Positions 46,195 to 56,666 of a DNA stretch of 64,000 nt are shown here, piece by piece (position 1 is the stretch's first letter; each line of letters starts with the position of its first letter). The notes beneath the pieces were generated by a model. The model saw only the letters and a list, made by a program, of their open reading frames with translations. It was not told the DNA's origin and did no database searches. The position numbers were made by a program, and so were the translations under genes. The DNA lies in the NCBI GenBank assembly GCA_900660155.1, contig CABFPE010000018.1, positions 708,895-772,894 on the forward strand. The letters are read 5' to 3'. Source of the stretch: Hofstenia miamia (lineage: Eukaryota > Xenacoelomorpha > Acoela > Hofsteniidae).

Positions 46195-46440
46195 TTATTT
46201 GGATTTGACCTTTTTTTACAAAAATCATATTTCTCAATGAAAAAAATTCTTATTTGCATGTACTTCAGGCACAAGAAAAGTTCTAGCACAACTCTTCATC
46301 ATTGCAGGAGCGGGCCCAACCCCATAGATGTGTCTGTGCAAAAGCTTTTAATATTTTTTAACAGACTATGATAAAATTGTTCAACAATGTGAAAAAATCG
46401 CTTTGTTACTTAAAAATAACACTATTAAAAATATCAATAA
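46195..46440 (+). repeat. dispersed repeat family R1, copy 3
   Basis: Matches 7590-7835 and 40430-40637 ('tttctcaatgaaaaaaat', 'catgtacttcagg', 'tcatcattgcaggagcgg', 'ccatagatgtgtctg'). Confidence 0.65.
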
Positions 46441-47497
46441 TATTATTTAAACACAATGCTCGACATTATGATGCTATTTCAGTATCAATAGCTTTTACCG
46501 CTACATGTACCGGTGGGTTGCATGTTCACTTCTTTTTGGTCTTAGAGCTAAACAATTTTTGAACAAATTTTATTTCAAGATCAATTCATTTTCCCGTATG
46601 TAAGTAAGTAAATCCGTGAACTTTTAATGCTGTTACGTCACGTCAATGGTTATCACGATCACGAGCCGTGAAATTTGTTGGTTGTGTAAACCGCATTTTA
46701 AGAAAAATTAAACGTTTTGTTTTATCCTTGACCAGAACCAATTCTATTGTTGCTTGTCATTGCAGATATTATGCAATTTACTAAATGATTTCAAATTTCA
46801 ATTTCATTTTCTATGACGTTAAGCACCAGTCACAAAAATCGTTAGAGTTAACGTAACTCATTGTCCCAGTAAAAATATACTTGCTCTAGTTGTTACCAAG
46901 TTCTCTATGCCAAGGACAAAATTGAGAAGTATTACTAAAGGTTGATTATAAATTTTCTTTAAATTCAGAATGCCAACGTAGTATTTACTTATTTTTTAGG
47001 CACATTTGTTAAACTACCATAAAAAATGTTTTAGTTGCCTTAATAATCTTGTTTAACTTTTACCATTTCAAAATAAAGTTTTATCAGTGTAATTTGTTGC
47101 GTTTCAACAGTGTTTGCTTTATTTGACTAGTTGCCATATTCTCAATACAACAACATGTAAGTAGTTACTTGTGTATTGACTAACTATGAGTATTTAGTAT
47201 TAGAGAGTTTAGTTATGTGTATGTTTGGTATATATTACTAATAAGGATTATGAAATAGAAAAATTCAAAACGAACTATTACAGAAATAATAAGCTCCGAA
47301 AATGAATCTGATCTTATCGGTACTCGCAATGTTAAATATAATATTGCCAACCGACTGAATCCAATGTAGGTGCTAAAACAATTTGCTCATCCAAACTAAT
47401 ACAACCGCTTCTTGTATTTAATCTCTAGTCCTGAATTTATAGGAAATCTTAGAATCTCATTTGGCAACTTTATCATTAAGTGTATTAGTTTTAGGAA
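46441..47497. other. spacer upstream of MOCS2B
   Basis: No gene recognised. TTAGTTTTAG at 47485-47494 is a splice acceptor just before the MOCS2B ATG, so a non-coding 5' exon is expected within or before this stretch. Confidence 0.4.
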
Positions 47498-49180
47498 ATG
47501 TGTGATGTAGATGATGACATTGTATGTATTTGCCAGGATCCTATTCCTTGTGAAAAATTCTACTCTTTCGTGAATGTGCCATCTTGTGGTGGGATTGTGC
47601 AATTTAATGGTGTCACTCGACAGGATACTTCTCCTATTGATCCAAATGTTAAGGTAAAAAGTGTTAATTCTTTGTATACTTTGCTTCTACTTGCTAAAGT
47701 GTTATTTTTTAATGTTTTGAGAGTTTAATATATATATTTTTTTTCAGTAAAAAAGAAACATTTCAGATTGATTCGTAATTAGTTCTTCTCTAAGGATTTT
47801 CCACATTAAGAACAAGAAATGAACGGAAGTAATATCAGTTTGGGATATAAATGTAGTTATGAATTATCGAACCGGTAGACATATCTAGCAGGGAAACTAT
47901 ACCAACGTCACTTTTCGAAATGACCTAATTGAACTTTCCCTAATAAGAGAATACTTTGAGAGAGCACAACAAATTCATATAGCATTATATAAAGCTCATT
48001 AGCCGGTTTTTAAGCGCCTAACCCGTGACAAATTTACTCATTCAAAGAAGCAGTCTGAAAGTCGTTCAAGAGAAAACAAGCTCAGGTTATGAACCCTTGT
48101 AATTAAGTCACGATCTGTATCAGTTGATGCCACAATATTTCACATTTTATAACAGATGTCGTTGTACAATCGAAGGCTACAATTACAGTAAAACTTCTCG
48201 TCTCTCTAAATTCTATTGATGAATCACATTCGTTTTAGAACTATCAATCATAATACTTTTCTTGTTGATCCTGACCAGATCTGACCAACTGACCAACGAC
48301 CCAGAAAACAGGTATTTGAATCTTTCTGCAGGAATTCTATCACATCGAGCTCTTAATGATAAGACGATTTCAAGAAAGTTTCGAAAAATAGTGCAGTGAA
48401 AATAATGAAAGAATATTTCAGGTAAATTGCAAGTTAAACATAATATAGTGTAGATCATTTTAGATTATTAATATTGCTAAAATTACTTATAAGTTGCTTC
48501 CGTAATTGTTAAATAATCCAGCCAAAAATATGAATGTCTTATGTTTTGGGTGCTTATACGGGGACACAAGACATAAGATATTCGAGAATGTTTTTCAAGC
48601 GCTCTACTCGACTTGTTGAATGTCTCGTGTTTTCGGTTCTTATACGTGACATTGGCTCACTGAAAACCGAAGACATGCATGTCTCATCTACGTGGGAATA
48701 GCGTATAAGCAATATGCATAAGATATTGAAAAGATGTACTATGGAAAATTGTTTATTAGTATTATCTAAGGCTATCTAAGACTGTTTTTTTAAATATAGT
48801 TCTGCATTCAAGCTGAATTTTTACATTGCAAATAATTCATATACTTTATGGGGTGCGTTTAGGTAAGTCACTTGGAATACGAGTGCTACACGCCGATGGC
48901 CGTGAATGAGATGCGAGCAATTGTAAAGAATCTTCGTAAAACATGGCCTGATATTTGTCGAATAGCAATGGTTCATAGGATCGGACGAGTTGACGTCGGC
49001 GACTCTTCGGTTTTCATCTCAATATCGTCTGCGCACAGAAATATTCTCTTTGCCGCTTTGGAGTTTGCAATCGATTCACTTAAAGCCTCAGTTCCCATTT
49101 GGAAAAAAGAATTCTATTCAGACGAATGCAACGAACCAAAATGGAAGAGCAACAAAGAATGTTTTTGGCTAGAAAAATGA
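47498..49180 (+). CDS. MOCS2B: molybdopterin synthase large (catalytic) subunit, MoaE/MOCS2B
   Basis: Two exons, 47498-47653 and 48863-49180, join in phase 0 to give 157 residues. The GT-AG intron is 1209 bp. The MoaE fold is clear throughout, from GGIVQFNGVTRQDT near the N-terminus through VSHLEYECYTPMA and RIAMVHRIGRVDVGDSSVFI to SSAHR and PIWKKEFYSDE. The lysines of IWKKE and of the following EPKWKSNKE correspond to the conserved active-site lysines of the family. The protein transfers sulfur from the thiocarboxylated small subunit (MOCS2A/MoaD) to precursor Z (cyclic pyranopterin monophosphate) to form molybdopterin, in the cytosol. It is close to bacterial MoaE in length (about 150) and shorter than human MOCS2B (188). 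No MOCS2A frame is seen nearby, so the bicistronic arrangement of vertebrates seems absent. ATG 47498 follows an acceptor by three bases. Confidence 0.95.
47654..48862 (+). other. MOCS2B intron
   Basis: Starts GTAAAA and ends GCGTTTAG. No inserted element recognised. Confidence 0.9.
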
Positions 49181-50690
49181 TATTTATTGTCAACGTGAAA
49201 ACTGTCTAGTTTACTTAAACAACGATCTCTTTATAATATTATGTTATAAACATGGTTTTGACTTAAGTGACCATATCATATAGCACTGGAGAAATTGCTT
49301 AAAATCTTGAAAAAAACATTACATTAGGCTTTCGTTCGCGCTCAGTTCAAGCCCTATATTTTGTGTTATAAACGAGGTTTATATCACTCAATTAAATTTT
49401 CCTACATATGTGACGTCTGACAGATTGTACAGGGCCATACTAGACAGCTTCCACTAAATAATGTAAATTGTAAATGTGTCATATATTTATATTTTTATAT
49501 TTATATATTTATATATTTCAATTTCTTGTATACAATTTTCACTATATAATTCGCAAGAGAACCGCGTTTAAACCTGACAGCCAAAAATTGCCCTTAGAAA
49601 CACTTTTTTAATAATACAAGATCATTTGCTACTATTGTAATCCCTTGAAGTGTATGGTCACCATTATTGTTGTTCCAAATAAATTTTATTCGGATTTCCT
49701 TAAGTTTAAAATTTTCTTAACATTCAAAATTGTTGTCAATTTTTCAAAAAGCTTCATTAAATGAAAATGAATTAATACCGAAAGAGTGTTTTTACCTTTG
49801 TCCAAGACATTATGCCTTTGGTAGTGTTTACAGCATTCAGAACTTGTCTATTAATGCACCTCATGTTTGTAGTATAATTTTTTACAAATTTAAATTCTGC
49901 ATATAGTTTCTATGGTGAATCATGATCTTGATTGCAATTCATCCTCATCATGATGTTATCAAATCATTTGATTTTATTTGATTCGATATGTAATAAGAAT
50001 ATTTTTATCTAATGTTTCCATTGAAATGATTCGATTTAGAAAACAGTTAAACACGGCTAGTTTGAAATTGTCAAATAACCTACTCATTCACATCACATTA
50101 TCTGCAATGGAATATGTGTTTAAATATTTCTTTATAAAATAATAACAGTTGAAGCAGTTTCCTGTTCAATATTTCAAGAGAAAATCGATTCAATTCTGTG
50201 TTAATACTAGAAACGCGTCAATAGATCAAAATGAACACTAGCAAGTACATATACTTGCAATTACATTGATAATCTCATTGAATTTGTTATTAGTAGACAT
50301 TTTGTTTCTATTTCATAATTTCGCCTTTGAAACATCAGATATAAATCGCTGTTCTAGTATTAACAGTAAGTATATCAATCTTCATTTGTATACTGGAGGA
50401 TTATTTGTTTGAAATTTAGTATTTATAAAGTATCGTTGATATTTAACATTTAATTTTTAAATGTATATATCCATTTGACAAATATCATTCGATACTAAGT
50501 TTACTGTATAGGTATGTTTAAATTCTACTAATTTATGTAATAAAAGTTTTTCCAGTGCTGGATTAGAATAGTATTTGTAGGTTTTCGTGTATTATTCTTT
50601 TTGTTTAAAAACTCTTTCTAGTGAAAACTCAATTTGTTCAAAAGTGTTTCTGTTATAATACTTCGCAATCGAGCGCTCAATTAGAAGAAA
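49181..50690. other. intergenic after MOCS2B, nothing recognised
   Basis: Low-complexity TATATTTA tracts at about 49483-49520. AATAAA near 49679 could serve as a distant poly(A) signal. Confidence 0.4.
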
Positions 50691-51145
50691 TTCAGCTGTA
50701 AACAGCTTTGAAGGACAATCATTTAATAAAACTAATGAAATGAAAAGAATGGGTAATTGAGCTTATCAATTGCGCTAATACTGCTGTAAACGCTTGGAAG
50801 ACGAACATATTTGCACAATTGAAAGACGTGATCAAAGCACTTATGATTTATCCTGTTTCATTTCTTTCCTGATTAGTCAATTACGAGTTTTAATTGAGAT
50901 TAGTCAGCTGTATCATGGACTCATAGGATTATTATGATAATCTCTAAAAGTTCCTGGCTGTAAACGTTGTATCAATAACAAATGAAAGTGTCATAACAAG
51001 TTCAATTAACACGCTGTAAACAGCGTATCAACAACAAGATATCTTCTCAATTGGAAAGCGTTATAATTCATTGATAAGCTGTAAACTAACCTTTAGGTTA
51101 GTAAATCGTATGACAGCGCGTAGCGCCTAATCTCATAAACAGCGT
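50690..51145 (+). promoter_or_regulatory. cluster of five TGTAAAC motifs (enhancer-like or degenerate tandem repeat)
   Basis: TGTAAAC occurs at 50697, 50785, 50959, 51015 and 51080, all on the plus strand. Four sit in the context GCTGTAAAC and two are palindrome-like (GCTGTAAACAGC). Between 50955 and 51145 the motifs recur with similar neighbours ('gttgtatcaataacaa', 'gcgtatcaacaacaag'), giving degenerate units of about 55-65 bp. (G)TAAACA is the known forkhead-factor core. A regulatory role is inference only. Confidence 0.35.
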
Positions 51146-51208
51146 ATCCTGTGTCTTGTTGAAGCACACTTCATTTTTAGTGCATCGAGTCCACTTTTCG
51201 GACGTAAT

Positions 51209-51241
<33 letters not shown>
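51209..51241 (-). repeat. (TAG)11 tail of a LINE
   Basis: Eleven CTA units on the plus strand, i.e. TAG repeats at the 3' end of the minus-strand LINE, preceded there by AATAAA. Confidence 0.85.
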
Positions 51242-51304
51242 GGCTTTATTAAACTGTAGATAAGTATACAATAATATAGAATAACATAAATATAAAAAGC
51301 ATTA

Positions 51305-51829
51305 TTAATATTTACAAAAATTAAATGATTTTTTGCAGTTACTGCATAAACATAAAAAGAATCGTTTACATCCATTACTTTCATATGAATTTTCTAAAAA
51401 TTCATAAAGAATATCGTACATTTTCTTTTTGCTAATTTTTGGATTTCCAAAGAAATCAAAATTGTATGCCCGAATTAAATAATTCCCAATGCAGCAAATT
51501 CTATTAAAGTACCAATGATCACTAGTATTTTTCTTCGTTTTCTTTATAACAAATAGTAGACTTTTAGTTTTTCGATTGTTTTTGAATTCAAATGAAACAT
51601 AGTCTAAAATATTAATTAAACCATATCTTCCATGGATTATATCTATTAATTGATGGACATCCTTTAATTGAAGAAATAATGAAACTGGTAGGAGTTTATA
51701 GTAAATTAAAGCATTTTTGTATGCCATATTACTAATCCATCTTAAACATTTTTTTTGAAATTTTTCAAGTTTGTCTATATCTGTGGAGTTTGCATACCAA
51801 ATAGGAGAGGCATAAAATAAACTTGGCAT
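51305..51829 (-). pseudogene. LINE polymerase C-terminal part (after one frameshift)
   Basis: It reads PSLFYASPIWYANSTDIDKL, the post-RT 'yaspvW' segment, then a basic tail ending CSNCKKSFNFCKY. It overlaps the main RT frame by 55 bases. A missing base near 51830-51840 accounts for the switch. Confidence 0.7.
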
Positions 51830-53391
51830 GATAATCGATTTAAATAATTAAATTTAGTAGACGATGGTAGACTTGAAGGTAAATTTCTTCGTAGTTGTAA
51901 TAATGTTATATTGGATTTTTTAATTCTCTGAAAAATATGATATGACCACGATAAATTATACGATATATTAACTCCTAAATCATTCACATGTTTGGAAGTA
52001 TCAATCTGAAGATTTTCAGTTTCTATTTTATGCGCTATGTATGAAGAATTGATACTCATTAAATGAAACTTGTGGAAGTTAAATTTCATTTTATTAGTTG
52101 CAGCCCATTTTATAATTCTTTCAGTATCAACCACTAATTCTTGAAAGTTATTGTTTGAAATCTTCACATCATCAGCAAACATGTAGCAAAGTGATTGACA
52201 ACAATTTGGTAGGTCATTTATAAAAGCTAAAAATAGTATTGGAGCTAAAATTGATCCCTGTGGAACACCACTTGTAATAATACAGCTCTTTGATACGGTA
52301 TTACGAAATTTTACCACTTGTCGACGATTTTTCAAGTATGATGCTAATAATTTTAAAAAATTTCCACCAATTTTGAATAATTGGAGTTTTTCAATTAATT
52401 TTCCATGTGGGACTTTATCAAAAGCCTTGCTAAAATCCATATATAATGTAGATATGATTTTATTTTCATCAAATTTTTTATAGACAATATCTAAGTATGA
52501 TAATAATTGTGCAACAGTTGATCTTTTATTGGTAAAACCAAATTGATTGTTTGATAGAGAATTTCTTATGATGGGATAAAGATTCCAAAATATAATCCTT
52601 TCAAATATGAGTCCAATCTTAGGCAAAATACTTATTGGTCTATAGTTCTTAACATTTGTTTTACATCCACTTTTTAAAATTGGTGTAATATAAGATCTTT
52701 TCCATATATTTGGAATTGAGCAATTCCGTATGCAATTTTTAAAAAGATTTAAGATATGAACTGAAAGTTCATTTCGAAATTCATATATAAATTTAGCAGG
52801 TATATCATCTAAACCACATCCACTAGGAGTAATCATATCTAAAGCTTTACAAACCATATCTAAGTTTATTTGAATTTCATTATATGTTTGTAATTCAAAA
52901 GAAGAAAAAATTTCGTCGTTTTCTTCGTAAACAGAGGAAAAGTAGTTGTTAAATAAATTGCTAGCATGTAGTGGATCTTCAGCAATAATTTCTTCCAAAT
53001 ATATTGGGAGAGGAATGGGTGATTGATTCAGAGATTGTAAAAATTTAAAACAGTTATTGATATTTTTTGTAGAACACAGACTTTCAATGAATAAAACTTT
53101 ATCTAATTCAGCAGATAAAAATACATCGTTACATAATTGATAATAGATTTCATTTGGTTTTAGTAGTTTTTTATATAAAGAATTGCATCTATTAAATAAA
53201 TGAATTGTGTGAGACGTAAAATATGATGGAAAATCATTTCGTTTATTTCTCTTCTTAGGAACATGTAGTTGAATACTTTTAAATAATTCATTGTACCAGA
53301 AATGTGTGTATATTTCTGTATCTTTTGACATCTCATTAAATGAAAACAATGAACATTGGTAAAATGTCGTTAGGTTTTTATGATCTATCAA
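51775..53391 (-). CDS. LINE reverse transcriptase (main frame)
   Basis: About 538 residues, starting within the endonuclease-RT linker. Motifs in order: SGCGLDDIPAKFI (RT motif 0/1), NYRPISILPKIGLIFERII, NNQFGFTNKRSTVAQLL, YMDFSKAFDKVPH (motif A aspartate), TSGVPQGSILAPILFLAFIN (motif B) and CYMFADDVKIS (catalytic FADD). DLGVNISYNLSWSYHI follows in the thumb region. All catalytic aspartates are present. The protein would nick DNA and copy its own RNA by target-primed reverse transcription, but this copy lacks its endonuclease and is frameshifted near the end. Minus strand, no host gene overlaps. Confidence 0.85.
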   Translation of the reverse strand: MIDHKNLTTFYQCSLFSFNEMSKDTEIYTHFWYNELFKSIQLHVPKKRNKRNDFPSYFTSHTIHLFNRCNSLYKKLLKPNEIYYQLCNDVFLSAELDKVLFIESLCSTKNINNCFKFLQSLNQSPIPLPIYLEEIIAEDPLHASNLFNNYFSSVYEENDEIFSSFELQTYNEIQINLDMVCKALDMITPSGCGLDDIPAKFIYEFRNELSVHILNLFKNCIRNCSIPNIWKRSYITPILKSGCKTNVKNYRPISILPKIGLIFERIIFWNLYPIIRNSLSNNQFGFTNKRSTVAQLLSYLDIVYKKFDENKIISTLYMDFSKAFDKVPHGKLIEKLQLFKIGGNFLKLLASYLKNRRQVVKFRNTVSKSCIITSGVPQGSILAPILFLAFINDLPNCCQSLCYMFADDVKISNNNFQELVVDTERIIKWAATNKMKFNFHKFHLMSINSSYIAHKIETENLQIDTSKHVNDLGVNISYNLSWSYHIFQRIKKSNITLLQLRRNLPSSLPSSTKFNYLNRLSCQVYFMPLLFGMQTPQI

Positions 53392-53395
53392 TATC

Positions 53396-56146
53396 GAAAT
53401 AATTGGTAATTATCATTATCTTCTGAATAAATGTAATGGAATGTTCAAGTTTATAACGAATTACTCCGGCCTCTTGAATGTCATGTTCAACTTTTGTTCA
53501 TGTCGATTATCAAGAGAGGGGCTAGAGTAGTTTGTTTGGGTTTAAAATTTCAATAAAATATAATGTACAAAAACTGATATAACTTTGTTGATATCAATAA
53601 GAAACTGTTGGTGATATAAATAGATTTCAATGGTAACTCTAACCATGATAATATAATTATAATGAATTTAAAAAAGGAGTCACTTTAAATGCTTGAATGC
53701 TTTGCCAATGTGTGGATTATCTCAATCATTTTTTAGTAATTCATAGTTTGCTATTTTTGTTTAGTAAGTAATATTATGTGTGCATGCAACGACATCTAGG
53801 GGGCTGTTGTATAATATCATTTTTACAATTTTGAATTTTCACAGTGAACAAATTCTCACGAAACTTTTTTAAGTATTGATTATGTCTAGCTATGCAAATT
53901 TCCATCCTATTGTTTTGTTTAATGGTTCATTGCACTTAAATCAATACTTTCTTATAACTGCTGTATTTTATTGACTTGAATTATTCTCAAACTTTGGATG
54001 AACTCATTAAATTAAATGGTTTGCACGCCATTGAAGCCAATGAATTTCTTTTAGAAATACATTCTCTAAGTATGTTAAGATATATTGAATTTCCAAATAT
54101 AGACTTTTTATGCCAGACAGTTTCATGTTATGCTAAGAATGAAATCATGTAAACGGTGATTTGGCAATTTAACGTTACTGGTAGAAATTCTCACTATCTA
54201 TAACATCGTCAAAAAAGCGCAGTATCTATATAAATTTGAAAAATTGTCCGGTGTACATAGCGCCTCCTACCAATGATATTTCAGTTGCTCAGTGTTTATA
54301 GTGATCTGTGCCTTACTCTTTAGGTATGTCTTGAGCAAGCCGGGAATAATCAATATCAATTTTGACAGGCATGTAGTTTGGAGCCAAATTACAATAATTA
54401 TTCAATATTTTATTTAATGTAATCCATTTAGAAAACGACTTAATCTCATATAAGAATAAGGACATAGAGTTGGGTGTTAGACCATCATATTATGTATTAT
54501 TGACAGTTATCATTAAATGATAGAAACCATAAAAACGTTTACTTTACTAATATCGGACTCAAACAAAGTTTTTCCATTGACAATTAAAGTTTGAAAGTTC
54601 TAATAGAGAGATAAATGAGAAAAAATAAGGGAAATAAATAGATGGACTATGCTCGAGTTAAGCGTTACAATAAATTCATTGGAGAAAGCGTAAAGTAGCG
54701 GGCACATTTAAAACTTTGTGCACAGCTTTTTGGCTAGTTAGAAATCTTTGAATACACAGACCACATTCTGCATAATTTTCTCGTTTCATTTCCTTCATTA
54801 TAAGGTAAGTATTTGTCTATCATTACTAGGAACTACAACAGTTTAAGTACATATATCTCATTTGGAAGGCGGCTTATAGAATTTTTATGAGTTATGTAAA
54901 TATTAATCCGTCTTTTGAATCGATTTATTTGAAGGAACTGAAGTAATGAAACGAATTAAGAAGTCAATACATTACAATATTATGCTTGTAATTAATGTTA
55001 ATAATATAAAATAATCTTATTTAAATAAATAAGTTGTAAACGCATACAAACTAAATTTCGAAAGATTATGCATAAATTTCGTACGATTGTAGCTAATCTT
55101 TCGTTTTGTTCACGCCTTTGTTTTTCCTGCTATCCAGCCTTAATAATTATGTTGGGAATTCGAGTAATAAGTTGCTGTTTCTTAATTTATTATTTTTACT
55201 TACTTGATTGATGAATCCAATTCAATAGATTCTCGATCACCCAAACACTTTTCACCGTCGTTTTTCAGTTCTTTTGAATGATCAAGTGAACCATAAAAAC
55301 ATCTTAAAATGAGGTATAGGGTGCATGTAATTGACAAAATAATGCAATTATAACATAATATTCCAATTAGTAGCAATGGAATTTTATTCTCAGTACTGAA
55401 AATTTATGCAAATTGAATTTCTAGGAAACTCAATTTTACTAAAATAGTCTACGGATTCGTGACGTGTGTCTTAAATCAAATAGACATCTTCATTTTACAT
55501 TTCTAACTCCAATGCCTATTGGTATTTTTTGTACACGGCAATGTATATAACTCGAGTTACACTTATCTATTTCATTTTTTCATCAATATCATTTGAACGG
55601 GAGCCTAGCTATAGATGACCCGAGAAGATCCAGTTTCAAAGTTTTGGAAAATGTATGAGCAATTACAAATCCGAAAAAAATTCTTTGAATTTTAATTTTA
55701 ATATGATTAACTAATATATGTATTTTTACGTAGGGTGCAAATACCGAGAAGTCAAAAATTCAGGTACAATTTTAAAGAAAAAAATTATCTGAACCATTAA
55801 TATATATTAGTTGTTAGATTACTGAGTAAAACTCAGTGAATAATTTTATTTAAAAAGATATTTATACTATTTCTTTATTTGCACTGCTCTGCGGGAATGG
55901 TTAGCCAAAAGTGAACAACGTTACCTACATTTTTGATCAACCTGTAGATGTGTACAACCTTATTCCTTAACATTCAAATCGTCCCTCACTGACATTCTAG
56001 CATTTTTGCCTTAATAGGGGAAAAGTAAGCACCATTTCTAATAGTTTGAAGTTAATTTTGTATACAATAGCTCAAACGTGGATGAAAAACTTGAGTTGTT
56101 TTAAGGAAAGTTTGCGCTTAAATCTGTCTTTTAATGTACTCATGAT
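53396..56146. other. intergenic, nothing recognised
   Basis: No LINE endonuclease coding was found upstream of the RT in this stretch. Only short chance frames. Confidence 0.4.
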
Positions 56147-56666
56147 CAGTGTTGGTCATATTATTAAGTTTAGCGGATATATTTAGCAGAAGCTAGAATA
56201 TGTTTATTTAACAGATGTGTTTAACAGATTTTTTATTGAATAATAGAAAAAAGTCTGTTACGAATGCCATCAACATACCATCAAAACGGTTTTTTCGATT
56301 TTCTAAAAAAATTCTGCTTCTGAGATTTTTCTTCAGTTATTGTTTAAATGATATAGTAAAATTTGTGACACTCACTTAACCTTGGCCATTTGACGCTTCT
56401 TCTTTATGAAAAGTGAAGACTCTTTTTTTCTGCGTCATTAACAAAATTAAAAAATTTGATAATTCATTTGAGTTTCTCATTTGCTTTATGATCCATACTT
56501 CCTTTCTATAAAGTTGAGAAAGTGCTAAGAAGATTGCTTAGTTATAGCAATAATAAAACAAATCTGTTAAACAGATATGTTATCTGATTTTAAAGTTTAT
56601 TTATATAGTTTTTCAACCAAACTGTTAACCGATCTGTTAAACAGATTATAAATATGGTCATCACTG
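56147..56666. mobile_element. hAT-type MITE, 520 bp
   Basis: Ends CAGTGTTGGTCATATT (left) and CAGTGATGACCATATT (right, reverse complement) match at 13 of 16. Flanking CTCATGAT (56139-56146) and CCCATGAT (56667-56674) agree at 7 of 8. Subterminal 'ctgttaaacagat' repeats occur on both sides. Non-coding. Confidence 0.8.

Larger units (their letters stand above)
51209..53395 (-). mobile_element. 5'-truncated LINE (CR1/Jockey-like non-LTR retrotransposon)
   Basis: A reverse transcriptase region of about 2.1 kb ends in a short tandem-repeat tail (TAG)11 with AATAAA just before it. The apurinic-type endonuclease expected upstream of the RT is absent, so the 5' end is truncated near 53395, as is usual for LINE insertions. 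No flanking target duplication could be matched. Only one frameshift was found, so the copy is fairly young. Confidence 0.82.

Noticed and set aside
51190-51208. Target-site duplication for the LINE at 51.2-53.4 kb
   Set aside because: The bases next to the (TAG) tail do not recur at the 53395 end, so no duplication can be claimed.
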